Assembly: GCA_026168455.1 (NCBI GenBank)
Contig: CM047431.1
Coordinates: 19,319,547 to 19,383,546, forward strand
From: Theocolax elegans
Taxonomy: Eukaryota > Arthropoda > Insecta > Hymenoptera > Cerocephalidae
Direction: 5' to 3'
Length of the DNA: 64,000 nucleotides
Part shown: piece by piece, positions 10,904 to 21,966 of the stretch
How the letters are laid out: the number at the start of each line of letters is the position of its first letter
How positions within the stretch are numbered: position 1 is the first letter of the stretch
Translations under genes and position numbers: made by a program
The notes under the pieces: generated by a model
What the model saw: only the letters and a program-made list of their open reading frames with translations
Told to the model about the DNA's origin: nothing
Database searches by the model: none

Positions 10904-11190
10904 AACATTGCCTGAAGTTCGTTCTTCAGATGGTCGTAAGTGAAGTCGATCTCCTCTTGCGCCTTCTCTACATTTTTGTATTCCTTGCGGAATATTTGCA
11001 TCTCCTCTTGAGATTCCATACTATAGGCAGAGATGCCGCTGACGGCACTGCTAAGGCTGGTAACGCTGCCGCTTCGTAACCTGCTTGCAGTAGCAAGACT
11101 CAGCATCTGTAATGACGGCTGCTGTTGAGGGTTTTCTTTCGAGGACCCCACCTCTGACGTTTTCATAGAACTATGCATATCGATAAACAT
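10759..11190 (-). CDS. Unidentified intact 143-residue ORF, coiled-coil C-terminal half
   Basis: An uninterrupted minus-strand frame starts at ATG 11190, with an in-frame TAA 18 bases upstream, and ends TAG at 10759. Residues 1-60 are Ser/Gln-rich and low in complexity (SVTSLSSAVSGISAYS). Residues 60-143 are helical and charged, with heptad-like spacing (RKEYKNVEKAQEEIDFTYDH). No RT, transposase, gag, protease or zinc-binding motif is visible, and I do not recognise the family. Base composition is more balanced than the AT-rich flank. It could be the last exon of a longer host-derived or captured gene, a retrocopy fragment, or an accessory protein of an unknown element. Confidence 0.5.
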   Translation of the reverse strand: MFIDMHSSMKTSEVGSSKENPQQQPSLQMLSLATASRLRSGSVTSLSSAVSGISAYSMESQEEMQIFRKEYKNVEKAQEEIDFTYDHLKNELQAMLATCAKQPNISMVVKTGLKTVHTFIQEFYGKTKKMFSAVDDYKCQVED

Positions 11191-11301
11191 AGCGAAACAT
11201 ATCGATTATTACTGAATTTTAAAATGATATAATATAATAATAATTTATAAAAGTTATTAGAATTATTATTTATATTATAATATCATAATAATAATAATAT
11301 T

Positions 11302-11332
<31 letters not shown>

Positions 11333-11391
11333 CTATTTACGACAAATAGAATATTTAAATTCACTAATTGTAAGCCGTCGGAGCCTTTGGT
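11191..11391. repeat. AT-rich spacer with (TA)n microsatellite
   Basis: Nearly pure A/T, with an uninterrupted TA run at about 11306-11333. No gene. Confidence 0.8.
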
Positions 11392-11817
11392 ATGTCAAGG
11401 CCAACCAACGACACTTGTTTATTTCATTATGAGTGTACAATTACGCAGCGACAATGCGTAGGAATGAGATTGCGAGAGAATGTGTATGTGTTTCTCTACT
11501 CTCATCCCTTTTACAGAAAATTAGGCGATCGCCTAATTAGTGTGTACCTTTCTGCCTATCGAGGCGGATCAGTAACATTTATCCCGGGAGTACGGCAAGG
11601 TGAGCCGAGTCAAGCAGGATCAAGTAATCGAACCTGTGTGTGCATCGAGCATACCTCGTATATGTGCGAATGTGTTGTGATTAAGGATGAGGTCGTGTCC
11701 GAGTGTAAGCGCGGACCGCAGAAACGCTTGCCGCGGTATTGGGTCGCCTTAGAGCAACCAAGGAGGTCGTCGAGGATCAAGGATCATCTGGGCCATCCAC
11801 GGGGCGCAACCCGATAA
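11392..11817 (+). CDS. Unrecognised 141-codon ORF, possible LTR-retrotransposon pol tail
   Basis: The frame is open from 11392 to the stop at 11815-11817. Its second half reads GPQKRLPRYWVALEQPRRSS and ends in basic residues. This resembles the basic, proline-containing C-terminal ends of some LTR-retrotransposon pol proteins, but no catalytic motif is visible, so the assignment is a guess. GC content is higher than in the flanks. Confidence 0.3.
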   Translation: MSRPTNDTCLFHYECTITQRQCVGMRLRENVYVFLYSHPFYRKLGDRLISVYLSAYRGGSVTFIPGVRQGEPSQAGSSNRTCVCIEHTSYMCECVVIKDEVVSECKRGPQKRLPRYWVALEQPRRSSRIKDHLGHPRGATR

Positions 11818-12515
11818 GTAGTTTGTACACTACCGTGACCCCCTTCCCCTTTCCCAGTATGTGTGTATGAGACCTCGGGCGTGTGTTCGCGTACGCCGAT
11901 ATTTCCGCCCGCGTATTCGAATTATTGTCGCGGCACGAAGTCAGGATGGCCACCTTTGTTAACCATTAAAAATAGATGTATTTATTTTTATTTTAATCAA
12001 CTTGCTATTTATTGTGTTTTCTACTCTCCCGCCGACATTATTATTATTTCATTGAAATCGCGATCGAGGCAAGGATGATCGCCCGACTCTTCTACACCGT
12101 GCGTCCCAGCGAGCGTATTCCTGGCGATACTTGCCAGCATCTTCGCACAAAATAAATTAATTATGTACGCGGTATTGGGCTACACGGCCCAATGATTAAT
12201 TAATAATTAACAAATGAATTATTATTTAAAAATCACCGGGTACGTGAATACTACGTTACAATATATATTATATCATTTATAGAATTTTAAAATTTTTGGG
12301 TGCTTCTGGTTGAAATTATATTAATATTTTATTAATTTAATAGATAGGTAGTATCTTTTAGAATCCCAAGTTAAAATTTCGGCTAAATTGAGCGCAAAAA
12401 TGATCAGACTCATTTAAACAAAAAAATAACGAAATGTTGGAAAAAGTATTTCGATTGTTTTTTAGAATGTTATCGCAAATAGTCTATACTTAAAATATGT
12501 AAAAAGGTTTTTTTA
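11818..12515. other. Non-coding stretch, possible old LTR remnant
   Basis: No gene recognised. A GC-richer part (11818-12130) may continue the element to which the preceding ORF belongs. A short cggtattgggctacacggcc block at 12161-12180 and AT-rich sequence follow. Confidence 0.35.
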
Positions 12516-12908
12516 TATTATTGTTAATTTATCGAATAAGTTACTTATTTTTTTTTATTATTATTTTAACGTCGCTCTTTTTATGCTCCCAAATCGGTGC
12601 TAATCAGCGACGGAGGTCATACGATGTCTTGGTGAATAAAGCACTTGCTGAAAATACATTCGCCAGTGGTGCTTGTATCAATCGGCCGGGGCTGGGAATC
12701 GAACCTGGGACCTCCAGATTACGAGCCTGACGACTTACCGACCGAGCCATCGCAGGCCTCAATAAGTTACTTATATTTACGACCTATATTTACTTTTATT
12801 TAATTACGAGTGCCACGTAGATCCTAAACTAAGGTAAAATATTCTCATTTACCAGAAAAGCTATAATATGTTATTCAATGTTACTTATTCGATAAATTAA
12901 CAATAATA
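12516..12908. repeat. Inverted-repeat element split by a SINE
   Basis: tattgttaatttatcgaata (from 12518) is mirrored by its reverse complement at about 12885-12905; the arms are ~26 bp. The SINE at 12549-12760 lies between them, next to the left arm. Confidence 0.6.
12549..12760 (-). mobile_element. tRNA-derived SINE with 14-bp target-site duplication
   Basis: Read on the minus strand, the element begins near 12757 with a tRNA-like head. An A box TGGCTCGGTCGG and a B box GGTTCGATTCC (perfect against GGTTCGANNCC) give an internal RNA polymerase III promoter. The anticodon-arm equivalent TCAGG-CTCGTAA-TCTGG can pair. An unrelated body of ~130 bp follows, ending in an A-rich tail beside 12549. 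Identical 14-mers aataagttacttat flank it at 12535-12548 and 12761-12774, the signature of LINE-mediated retrotransposition. This is a structurally intact, fairly young insertion. Confidence 0.88.
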
Positions 12909-12942
12909 CGAAAATCATTAATAATATATTAATAATATATTA

Positions 12943-14063
12943 TGTAACGGGGTGGGTCCTGGGGAATATGAGGTTCCGGTTAGGCCCAATTTGTTCCAAT
13001 TTACCAACCAAGGCAAGGTTACCATTTAGGGTTTTTGTGTCCTCTATTATCTAATGTAAATCAGGTCGTTCTGTGCGAGCAGAACACAGAAAAAATACCT
13101 CTATCTGGCAACACTGAACCAAGGTATTTATGTCCCATTATGCGGCCGGGCATCATCTTGATTCAAAATTTGCCGACCAGGGTATACGCCGGAGACGGCG
13201 GTGTTCGTCGGGAAGGACGTTGACCGGAAAACTAAAGAACAAGCTTGATATTTTGTTAATCGGCGAGATAGACAATATCGCCGAGTCAATATATTAAATA
13301 AACAAAATATAACAATTAAACAATTACTATTGAGGGGGAGCCGTATCGTCCACTACCCCCGAGGTCATCGCGAAAAGAACAATGAAATGTTCACAGGCAG
13401 CTGCGCAGTCAGCAACCAATCCGCAAACGATCGGTAGCATAACATGTTAACGACGTCAAATGCTGTGACGTCAAGCCCCGTGACGTTGTTGGCTCTGACG
13501 TATGAGCCGGATACGTCATGCTCAATGTCGCTCGCGACGTGGCTCCCGCGAACCACCGCGAACAACTAACCGGGAGGGATTTGTCGTGAGCGGGGGGGGG
13601 GGGAGGGAAGAGGGCGACGCTTCCTCACCTAAACCGTACCAGGAATTTGGGGAAACACGGACAGGACACTCGGGTGGAAACGTGGTGCACCACTTACCGT
13701 TGTACTTTTGAGACGCTATGCAAACCATGTAAATCGGCGGGAACGGCAGCGCGAAACTCTCTGACGATCTCTATTTCTCGCTCACTCTTACAGGCAAAGC
13801 TGTCTAAGTTTTCCGTCTTTCCCTTGAGCGGAATAGAACGGTGGAGGCGTACGGCTTACTCGGCGGTGTTGGATCTGGTGGAACACTTCTTTAGAAAGAC
13901 CGATAAAATACGCGATGTATCCGCCTGTCGAACGACACCGGATGCATGCTGTCTCTATAATGATGGCTGATTGCGTACGACACTCTTCTGTCCGTGCGTG
14001 CGCAGTACAAAACCTTCTCGCTTTCGAATTCCTTGCCTGATCGGTAACTCGCTTACCGTTATA
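12943..14063 (+). mobile_element. LTR-like repeat A (TGTAACGGGG...CCGTTATA), probable solo LTR
   Basis: The first ~780 bp match repeats B (14098) and C (48125), including tgtaacggggtgggt, cggcgaga.ag, gactacccccgaggtc and the nearby terminal block cttcctcacctg. The end cttaccgttata mirrors the TGTAAC start as expected for an LTR. No pol sequence adjoins it, and it sits in an ATAT-rich target. ORFs inside it in several frames are not conserved between copies and are not taken as genes. Confidence 0.6.
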
Positions 14064-14097
14064 ATTAATATTAATAAATGTAATATAATATATATAT

Positions 14098-14755
14098 TGT
14101 AACGGGGTGGGTACTGGGGAAATATAAGGCCCCCGGTTAGGCCCAATTTGTCCCAACTTACCAACCTTAAGTGTGCAGTCCCACGATGCGGCCGGGAATC
14201 ACTTTGATTCCCGTCCAATGCCGTTAGCAAAGTCAAACACTTCGTTTGACTTATATACCGTGTGTTGGGCCCTATGCCCAAAATTGCCAACTAGGATAAA
14301 CACCGGAGAGGGCGGTATTCGTAGGATAGGACTGCAACCGGTAAAACACTATCAACAATTGATATTTTACGTTAATCGGCGAGAAAGATTGTCTCGACGA
14401 GTCGATTTATTAAATGAACATTTAGATATTAATAAATTAACAACAAATCACCGTTAACAAGTTAAGGGGAGTCGTACCGATGACTACCCCCGAGGTCAGC
14501 GCCATAACAAGTAGTTAAAATCTATTTAACCGCAGAGTTACGAGCAACCGATCCGGGAATGATCGGCTGCTTAACCTGATAGCTATACGTCACACCGCGT
14601 GACGTATGTATCTCTGACGTAGGGAGCTACGCGCGCCTTCTCTCGTGAAGTGGCTCCCGCGAACCACCGACCTGTCTACCCGGGCGGGGTTTGTCACGAG
14701 AGGGGGAAAAAGAGGAACGCTTCCTCACCTGGACCGTACCAGGAAAATCGGGGTA
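14098..14755 (+). mobile_element. LTR-like repeat B, truncated
   Basis: Begins tgtaacggggtgggtactgg after an ATAT run and follows repeats A and C through cttcctcacctggaccgtaccagg. The terminal third present in repeat A is missing; sequence leading to the big foldback begins instead. Repeats A and B stand in tandem, separated by ~34 bp of A/T. Confidence 0.65.
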
Positions 14756-14909
14756 CAAAATATTTTTAGGTTTTTTTTTGTTGTATGATACGATAGTTAA
14801 TTATTGCCCGTGTTTATCATTTTTACTCTGGTTGCAAAGCTTTCAAAATTATATTTATTGGTATTTGAGTGTACAAGTATATATATATATATATATATGG
14901 GTGGTTCTC

Positions 14910-16545
14910 TGTGACACCGAAGATGAAAAAAATAAATATTGCTATAACTGTGGGAATATGTTGTAGAGGTATCCAGTAGTTCTCCTGAATTTTTTCAGAT
15001 TTTTTCTGGGCCATTATTTTAAGTTACAGAGAGTCAAAGTTGACATTTTAGCACTTTTTTGCATTATATGCCCATTTTCATGAATTTTTAGCTCCCAGGG
15101 GATGCATTTTTCACTAAAAACATAAGTATGACTTTTTTTGTAAAATTTTCCGAACTTTTCATTAAAAATACTTTTAAAGACATAAATGTATGCTGTCACA
15201 CTCTTGTAAGCCATTTAAACATTAAATAGTGAAAATCAGCAATTCTGCTCCGGACTCTGGTAACCTAATACTGACTAAAAGATGTCTTTTTATAGTCAGA
15301 AACTGCCTAAAAATTTCCAGAGTGGGTCTAAATCATTAAGATCACTTATGGTCAAAATATCCGGGAAAAGTGCCCGAAATATTAATAGAAATGTATATTT
15401 GTTGCCTTATAACGATGAATCTATTAGCATGATCATTGCAAAAAAATTTATGCACTTACCTTGGAATGGTAGGAAAGTATCTCCACTTGTTTCAGTATCC
15501 ATCTAATCCCCTATAAGCTGCTAAAAATACAAATATTGTTATAAAATTATAAACAATTATTTTTTAAACATTTATAATGCTGGATTTTTAGTTTTACATC
15601 CCTTACAAGAATTATAATACTAATCTGAAGGATTACTATAAAAGTATCAACATTATTATTATTATTATTCAGCAATACATTGTTTAGATTTCACAAACTT
15701 GTCACTGTCACGTTATCATATTATTCATTATAATTATATATCCGATTTATTTATATATCTTTTGTATTAAATACGTATATTCATTATTGTAATAATGATG
15801 TTTATATATTTATAGTAATCCTTCAGATTAGTATTATAATTCTTGTAAGGGATGTAAAACTAAAAATTCAGCATTATAAATGTTTAAGAATTAATTTTTT
15901 ACATTTGTATAATAATATTTGTATTTTTAGCAGCTTACAGGGGATGGAGGGAGATGGATATTGAAACAAGTGAAGATACTTTTCTACCACTCCAAGATAA
16001 GTGCACAAATTTTTTTGCAATGATCATGCTAATAGATTCATCGTTATAAGGCAACAAATATACATTTCTATTAATATTTCGGGCACTTTTCCCGGATATT
16101 TTGACCATAAGTGATCTTAATGATTTAGACCCACTCTGGAAATTTTTAGGCAGTTTTTGACTATAAAAAGACATCTTTTAGACAGTATTAGGTTACCAGA
16201 GTCCGGAGCAGAATTGCTGATTTTGATTATTTAAGGTTTAAATGGCTTACAAGAGTGTAACAGCATACATTTATGTCTTTAAAAGTATTTTTAGTGAAAA
16301 GTTCGGAAAATTTTACAAAAAAAGTCATACTTATGTTTTTAGTGAAAAATGCATCGCCTGGGCGCTAAAAATTCATGAAAATGGGCATATAATGCAAAAA
16401 AGTGCTAAAATGTCAACTTTGACTCTCTGTAACTTAAAATAATGGTCCTGAAAAATCTGAAAAAATTCAGCAGAACTACTGGATACCTCTAAAACATATT
16501 CCCACAGTTATAACAATATTCATTTTTTTCATCTTCAATGTCACA
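14910..16545. mobile_element. Giant foldback element (~760-bp arms)
   Basis: Left arm 14910-15670 and right arm about 15780-16545 are inverted copies with a few percent mismatch, separated by ~110 bp. (TA)n runs flank both ends (14878-14898 and 16545-16565). Each arm carries the same two small reading frames in mirror orientation: one beginning MSFYSQKLPKNFQSG (15282-15506 plus, 15935-16174 minus) and one beginning MAYKSVTAYIYVF (15014-15214 minus, 16242-16442 plus). No transposase motif is visible. The transcript of either strand could form a very long hairpin. Confidence 0.9.
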
Positions 16546-16563
16546 TATATATATATATATATA

Positions 16564-16762
16564 TATGGGGTATTCCACGTGAAGTGGCCCGATCAAAATT
16601 TTAAATTGGACCAAATTTTGGGTACACTTTGCAAATGTTTTTCAGAATACAGAAAAAAACTTTTAGGTACTGGAATCTATTTGCTCAAAAGTTATTCTAA
16701 CCTCAAAAAGTGAATTTTTCCATATTTTTTTCAACACCAGCTGGGTTTACCGCTATATAACT
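16564..16762 (+). repeat. Dispersed repeat beginning GGGGTATTCCACGTGAAG
   Basis: Starts at the end of a (TA)n run and matches 63812-64000 almost base for base (cacgtgaagtgg.ccgatcaaaatttt, then gggtacactttgcaaatg). The match still holds at the window end, so the full repeat is longer than 199 bp. The small ORF in the second copy is repeat sequence, not a gene. Confidence 0.85.
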
Positions 16763-17279
16763 CAAAATCTATCAACTTTTACTATAGAACATTATATGTA
16801 ACATTCGTTGCTAATTATATCTAGAATTTATTCTTCTGGGTTAGAATTTAAAAAATAAATAAATAATTCCAATTAAATATTTTATATAATGAAAAATAAT
16901 ACCGCAAATTAAACACAACAAATTTCATTGATTTTTAAGTTAAAATATCATTAAATTTTTAATAGCAGACACATTTATGCTATAACTTTGCTCTACTGTA
17001 ACGGATTGGAGCTTATTTTCTTTCAAAACCTATTTATTATATCTCAAATTTTTAATAAATTTGAGTTTGAAATAGTAGTCAAAGTTTAATTTCAAGATCC
17101 CGATATTCTGACATTGTCCACATCAGGTCTGGCACTCTAATCCTCGAATACGAGAAAATTTAGATTTCAGCGCTGAACTGCTTATTTAGGAAAAATATAA
17201 TGGCCAACGTTACGCAGTGCCGAACGCTCTCGGGATGTCAAATTGAAGTTAGTTTGTTTGACGGGAGTTAACGTCAAGG
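16763..17279. other. AT-rich non-coding stretch
   Basis: No gene recognised. It probably contains the continuation of the 16564 repeat and the trailer of the Penelope-like remnant on the minus strand. Confidence 0.4.
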
Positions 17280-17815
17280 TGATGGCTCCTGTAGCGAGCG
17301 AGGCACCTGTTTCTAGCAACATTATTAAAATTGTTACGAATTTTGGATACAACATTAATAGCTTTTTGTTTCATAGAACCTGATATTTTCTCGTATAATT
17401 TTGGCATAAAGAAGATATTTAAAGTTGATTTGTAATTTGTTAATCTTTTATTATTTTGTATTTGTTCAAAACCACATTTAGTTTTTTACAATCTTTTTCC
17501 TACATTGAAAATAAACTTCTTTGAGTAAAAATTATTTTCTAAACATTCTTTTACTAATCGAACATTGGCTCTATAAAATTTTTCATGTGCTAACAAAATT
17601 GCTTTGTCCACCAATATATAAACCATAGCTCTTTTTTGTTAAATATTATGACTAGATTTAAACAGCCACATACGTCGTGATAAGGTATCTTTTCTGTACA
17701 AATAAGTATTTATTTGATTTGGTAAATAAATGTTTCGTATTATTGATACCTCCAAAAAATTTGTATATCCATTAGTTTCTATTTCATGAGTAAACTGTAG
17801 CTTGTAACTGTAAGG
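17280..17815 (-). pseudogene. Penelope-like element reverse transcriptase remnant
   Basis: One minus-strand frame is readable across the whole segment with only two stops (near 17640 and 17483). It shows FTHEIETNGYTNFLEVSIIR, then TYLYRKDTLSR, then QKRAMVYILVDKAILLAHE and KLYEKISG. These are the ordered C-terminal RT blocks of Penelope-like elements: EVE/NG.LPFLDV, YRK.T..GR.L, KR..I..LVDRAI, and the region before the GIY-YIG linker. The N-terminal RT and the GIY-YIG endonuclease are absent, so this is a truncated dead copy. Stops keep it from appearing as a long ORF. Confidence 0.75.
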
Positions 17816-17833
17816 TATTGTTTACCTTACCAT

Positions 17834-18163
17834 TTGACGAATTCGAGCAACACGAGCGAACAGTATCGTAATGTTCGCATCAGCACAGGCCGGCAAGATT
17901 TGGCTCGGCTCGGCTCGGTTCGTCGTGGCTACATGGGCGAAATCGACTTCGCGCAATTATGTAGCTGCCTTGACATGACAGATGTTGTTTCCCGCACCCA
18001 GCGTACTGCATCGACTATGCTTGTTTTATCATGGTGTGTGAGAGCGTTTTACCTGCAGGCCGATCTTGTACTCGCGGTGTGTAGTATCAACACAAGAAGT
18101 CGACCTGCAGACACGCAAGCGCATTACACAGGCGCCCGGATCAGGCGTCCTATAAATAAATAA
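17834..18163 (+). CDS. Unrecognised 109-codon ORF in a GC-richer block
   Basis: The frame is open for 330 bases in a block clearly GC-richer than both flanks, with a ggctc-repeat near 17912-17930. No known domain is visible. A TATAAATA-like string follows at 18150. It may be a fragment of an LTR or of another element. Being a gene is doubtful. Confidence 0.2.
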   Translation: MTNSSNTSEQYRNVRISTGRQDLARLGSVRRGYMGEIDFAQLCSCLDMTDVVSRTQRTASTMLVLSWCVRAFYLQADLVLAVCSINTRSRPADTQAHYTGARIRRPINK

Positions 18164-18506
18164 ACTGCAAAGAGAGCGAGAGAGAAAGAGAGATAGATAG
18201 ATAGATATAAATTTATTTGTACAATACAAAATTTTACAAATTTTTAAATAAATATAAATACTATATAAAGGCTTGTATAACTATAATATTCCATAGTGAT
18301 ATCACAGTTTAAAATATCACAGCCGCAGAACAAATACAAATATGGCGAATATCACAGTAAGTCAACAAATATAATATAATACAAATAATCAACTGTCAAT
18401 ACATACATTAGTCACAATACTAAAATACAATTTAAAATTTAGAATTGGACGACACAATAAAACAGTCATCCGTTATCACAATCTCACGTCATCTAACATC
18501 CCTTAA

Positions 18507-18905
18507 CCTTTAGAGCGTCGGAAAACACATAGAGGCGTAAAAAATTTTTACTCATTATTTATCATCTAAATTGAGTGAAAATTCACGTTTTGAGAGGAAC
18601 TCAAATTTCGGTTGATGGCGCCCTATATAATGTTTTCCAAGCAATTATGATACAAAGTGACTTTATTTGGCCAGATAAAACATAAATAATGCTAAAAACA
18701 AAAAAATAGTGCAATCGTTTTTTTTTTGAAATTTTGAAAATTTTAACATTAGCTGCACCGTACCCGGCCGGGATATGCCTCTACGCGTAAGGGGTCTGAC
18801 TCGTCAACATCTTTACTTAGTTTGGCCCTAACTTAGGGATCTTAGACCACATTTCTACAGAAAAATGCGATTTGCAAATTTTTCAAAACCCCGTCGCTCT
18901 AAGGG
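18507..18905. mobile_element. piggyBac-like MITE with TTAA duplication
   Basis: TTAA at 18503-18506 and 18906-18909 flank ends CCTTTAGAGCGTCGG and CCGTCGCTCTAAGGG, inverted repeats of ~15 bp with three mismatches. TTAA target duplication plus CCYTTAGAG-type ends is the piggyBac signature. The 399-bp interior has no transposase, so the element is non-autonomous. It lies in the 3' region of the CR1-like LINE. Confidence 0.82.
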
Positions 18906-21103
18906 TTAAATATTTTCATTTATATGTATATAGGACGGTACAACATAGAGTAACAAATAATAAATAAATAAATAAACAGTACATTTAAATTGAACCTATT
19001 CTAGTGCCGAGAAGTATCTCTGAGCTGCGGCCTTAAAACCCTTTAATGAGGCCAGGCCACGAATCTCTGTCGGCAAGGAGTTCCCTAGATGCGCACCTTG
19101 CACCTGTAGGGAGCGATTACTCGTCTTGGTACGCATCAGGGGAGGTACGAGTTCTCTTGTGACCCTGCCACTAGAGCCCTGTCTTATGTGCCTCTAGAGC
19201 TCCTGAGAGCACATCTAGAGAAGAGACTCTTCAGATACGCTGGAACTCGTATACGCATAATCCTAGAATCTGTGCGCAGCCAGCCCAGAGAGTATCTGTG
19301 GGGCATTACATGATCATTCCTCCTAATACTGCATACGTAGCGCACAAACGTATTTTGTAAAATTTGAAATCGGTTTCTAATCTCCTGCAAAGCATCCAGC
19401 ATGACTAATGAACAACGGTCTGTGTAGTGTAGTGTAGTGATTTCTAAGATCTGAGTAGTGTACTTGTTAGAAAAAACGCAGACTATACAACACTCTATTT
19501 ACTTTTTTGTGATATTATCTACATGTAGCTTCCAAGATAGCTGCGAATCCAAAACCACACCAAAACTCAGAACCCTCTCAACAAACGGGATGTACACGCC
19601 ATCACCCAAGTCAATGCCACGACATACCATGGTTGTAGAAATCCGAACAAAATTCACGGCAACCAAACAATATAGCTTAAGTTTCGGAGGTATTATGTTT
19701 GAGTCAGGCGCGCATAGCCCAATCCTGTATTTCAATTGCGACTCTCCGAAGCTCTGCTATCCCCCACCCAGATCAGACTATGGGCGTTGCAAGTAAACCT
19801 GCAGACATCTGCATACAAAACATGTTGGACACCCGCAGGATGAAGTACGTCACGTAAATCATTGATATATAGGCAGAAAAGTAGGGGTCCCAGAACAGAC
19901 CCTTGTGGCACTCCCAGGTTTATAGTAATCCAAGAAGAAAAATTACCGGATGAAACAACAACCTGCATAAGAGACGAAGAGTAAGAATTTAGATACAATA
20001 AGGCAGATCTAGAGAACCCCATTTGCCTTAGACGATCAAGTAAACGAGTAGGAGATATTGTGTTAAACGCCTTGTTAAAGTCGAACAACAGGAGTATTGC
20101 AACAAGTTTTCTGTCAATTCATGTATGTATGTCTTCTGTCAACATAAGCAAAGCGGTTTCTGTTGAGTTGTATGGTCTAAAACCGGTTTGCATTGGGTCC
20201 ATAAGCGAGCGTGACTGCAGAAACTCCTGCAGCTGGTTTAAGGCAATTTTCTCTAAAAGCTTAAAAAGAAAACATAAGAGTGCAATTGGTCTGAAATCAG
20301 AAGACGATGATGGTGTTTTGCACTTTTTCAAGAGAATAATATTAGCCTTCTGCCAGAGATTAGGAAAAAAGTTTGTCAAAAAAAATATATATATATATAT
20401 ATATTTTGACAAGAAAATTACCAATAACATGTAAGAACCCGACTATAACACTTTGCGGTATGCCGTCTGCCCCACAAGCCTGCGAGGATAAATGCGAGAT
20501 CGCCAAGACAACATATTACATGGCGGCTCCCATCATCCTCCAGTGAGGAGACCGACACACCAGCAAACTGCCGGTTCAAATCCTTGAGTGTAAAACAAGT
20601 TAAGTCAACCGCTCGCCCAGGATGGAATCCCAAATTTCGCAGCTCTTTCCAAATAGTGTCGTTATCAAGAGCCTCAGATATACGACTCTAATAATACTAC
20701 GTTTTCATTGCCTCAGTTCTTTCGTCTGTGAGTCTTTTAATGTGCAGAAATTCTTCAAGTATTTGTGGGTTCTTCGTACGTGAGCATCATCTAAATAGTG
20801 CATTACGTTTGCGCTACAGCTGGGATAGCGCTGCGTTCACATAAGGCGGCCTAGATCTTTTCGGTTTGATAGTTTTATGAGAAGCAAGTTAGTCCACAAC
20901 CGCTGATATACTATCACAGAGACATCCCAGCGCAAGCTCAATCACACTGGGAATGCAAACATTTAAGATCATCCGCAGGAATATTTTTAAAATGGCGGAA
21001 AGTAATAGTATTTGTAATTATGTTGACTCGCGAAAAATTATTATAAAGTATAGTAGCAGAAATAATATATGACCATTGTGAAAGGGCGCAGGAATGTTAC
21101 TAA

Positions 21104-21306
21104 CAAGGAGAGTACTTGGCCTCCGGGAAACGGATCATATCCTAACTTGATATTATTAATTTTTTTGATATTATTAGATGTCGAATAAATCCCGTAAAAA
21201 TGGCCATTGACAAGAGATAACTTGACTTTTTTCACATTTTTATATTATAAAAGACATACCAAAGTTAGGATAAGATTCGTTTTCCGGAGGTCAGGCACTC
21301 TCCTTG
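21104..21306. mobile_element. Harbinger-like MITE with TAA duplication
   Basis: The 203-bp element begins caaggagagtacttggcctcc and ends ggaggtcaggcactctccttg, an inverted repeat of ~45 bp that continues through the tatcctaact blocks. TAA flanks both sides (21101-21103 and 21307-21309), as in TWA-targeting PIF/Harbinger elements. It interrupts the LINE endonuclease region. A truncated relative lies at 2256-2400. Confidence 0.78.
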
Positions 21307-21966
21307 TAAGATCACACACTTTGAGAATATCGGCATTCAGATCACCCATGATAAATTTCTGACTATAATCAAGACTAAATTCGCGTAGATTCTTTAAAAA
21401 GTCTGATTCACCCACAAAGGCAATCTTTAATGGCCGATAGATAACTTCCATTTTCGGTATCATTATCATTATTATTATCACCAGTATTACTCTTGTTATA
21501 ATTATTATTATTTGCTTGTAAACAATCAGCTAGGACGGTGTCAGATTTATTTGTGTGAGAAAATTTGCTTTTATTTTTATTTTTTTTATTACTTTTATTA
21601 TTAATGCTCTTAATTTTGCTTTTTCTCTCTTTTTTACTGGTATATCAGCCCTGTCACCGTCCTGTCTGACATTTCATGATACAGATTTTGTTCGTCATTT
21701 TTCGAACCCCCGATAATTTCAATATTTGCCTCAGCTAATCCTTCCAGCTCTGTCAAATTATTAAAAATGGGAGCAGCTGTCCTTTCCCATACTTTAACAT
21801 AAAAATTGCCAAATTTATACCAGACATACTTGAATCCCAGCTACTTAGCAGAAATTTTCAGTTCTTTGAATTTTCAGTATTTAGTTTTATCCAGATGTTC
21901 ATTGATATATATTGTGACTATCAAGTCTAAACTAATATAGACGTATAGTCGCATGAGTATGTAAAC

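Larger units (their letters stand above)
18190..21900 (-). mobile_element. CR1/L2-like LINE (minus), endonuclease and RT remnants
   Basis: Reading from right to left: an APE endonuclease piece (21480-21310) has VIYRPLKI and MGDLNADIL. RT pieces (20430-19499) have SDFRPIALLCFLFKLLEKIA, DFNKAFNTISPTRLLD, GVPQGSVLGPLLFCLYINDL and a catalytic box changed from YADD to YADV. A thumb piece has LDSQLSWKLHVDNI. The 3' end runs to 18190 and finishes in (GATA)n, the short tandem tail typical of CR1/L2 LINEs. Frameshifts split every domain, and two MITEs have inserted. No CCHC-bearing ORF1 was found upstream before Gypsy 1 begins. Confidence 0.8.

Noticed and set aside
13365..14290. Several ORFs in LTR-like repeat A
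   Set aside because: Not conserved in copies B or C, no domain, and overlapping on both strands.
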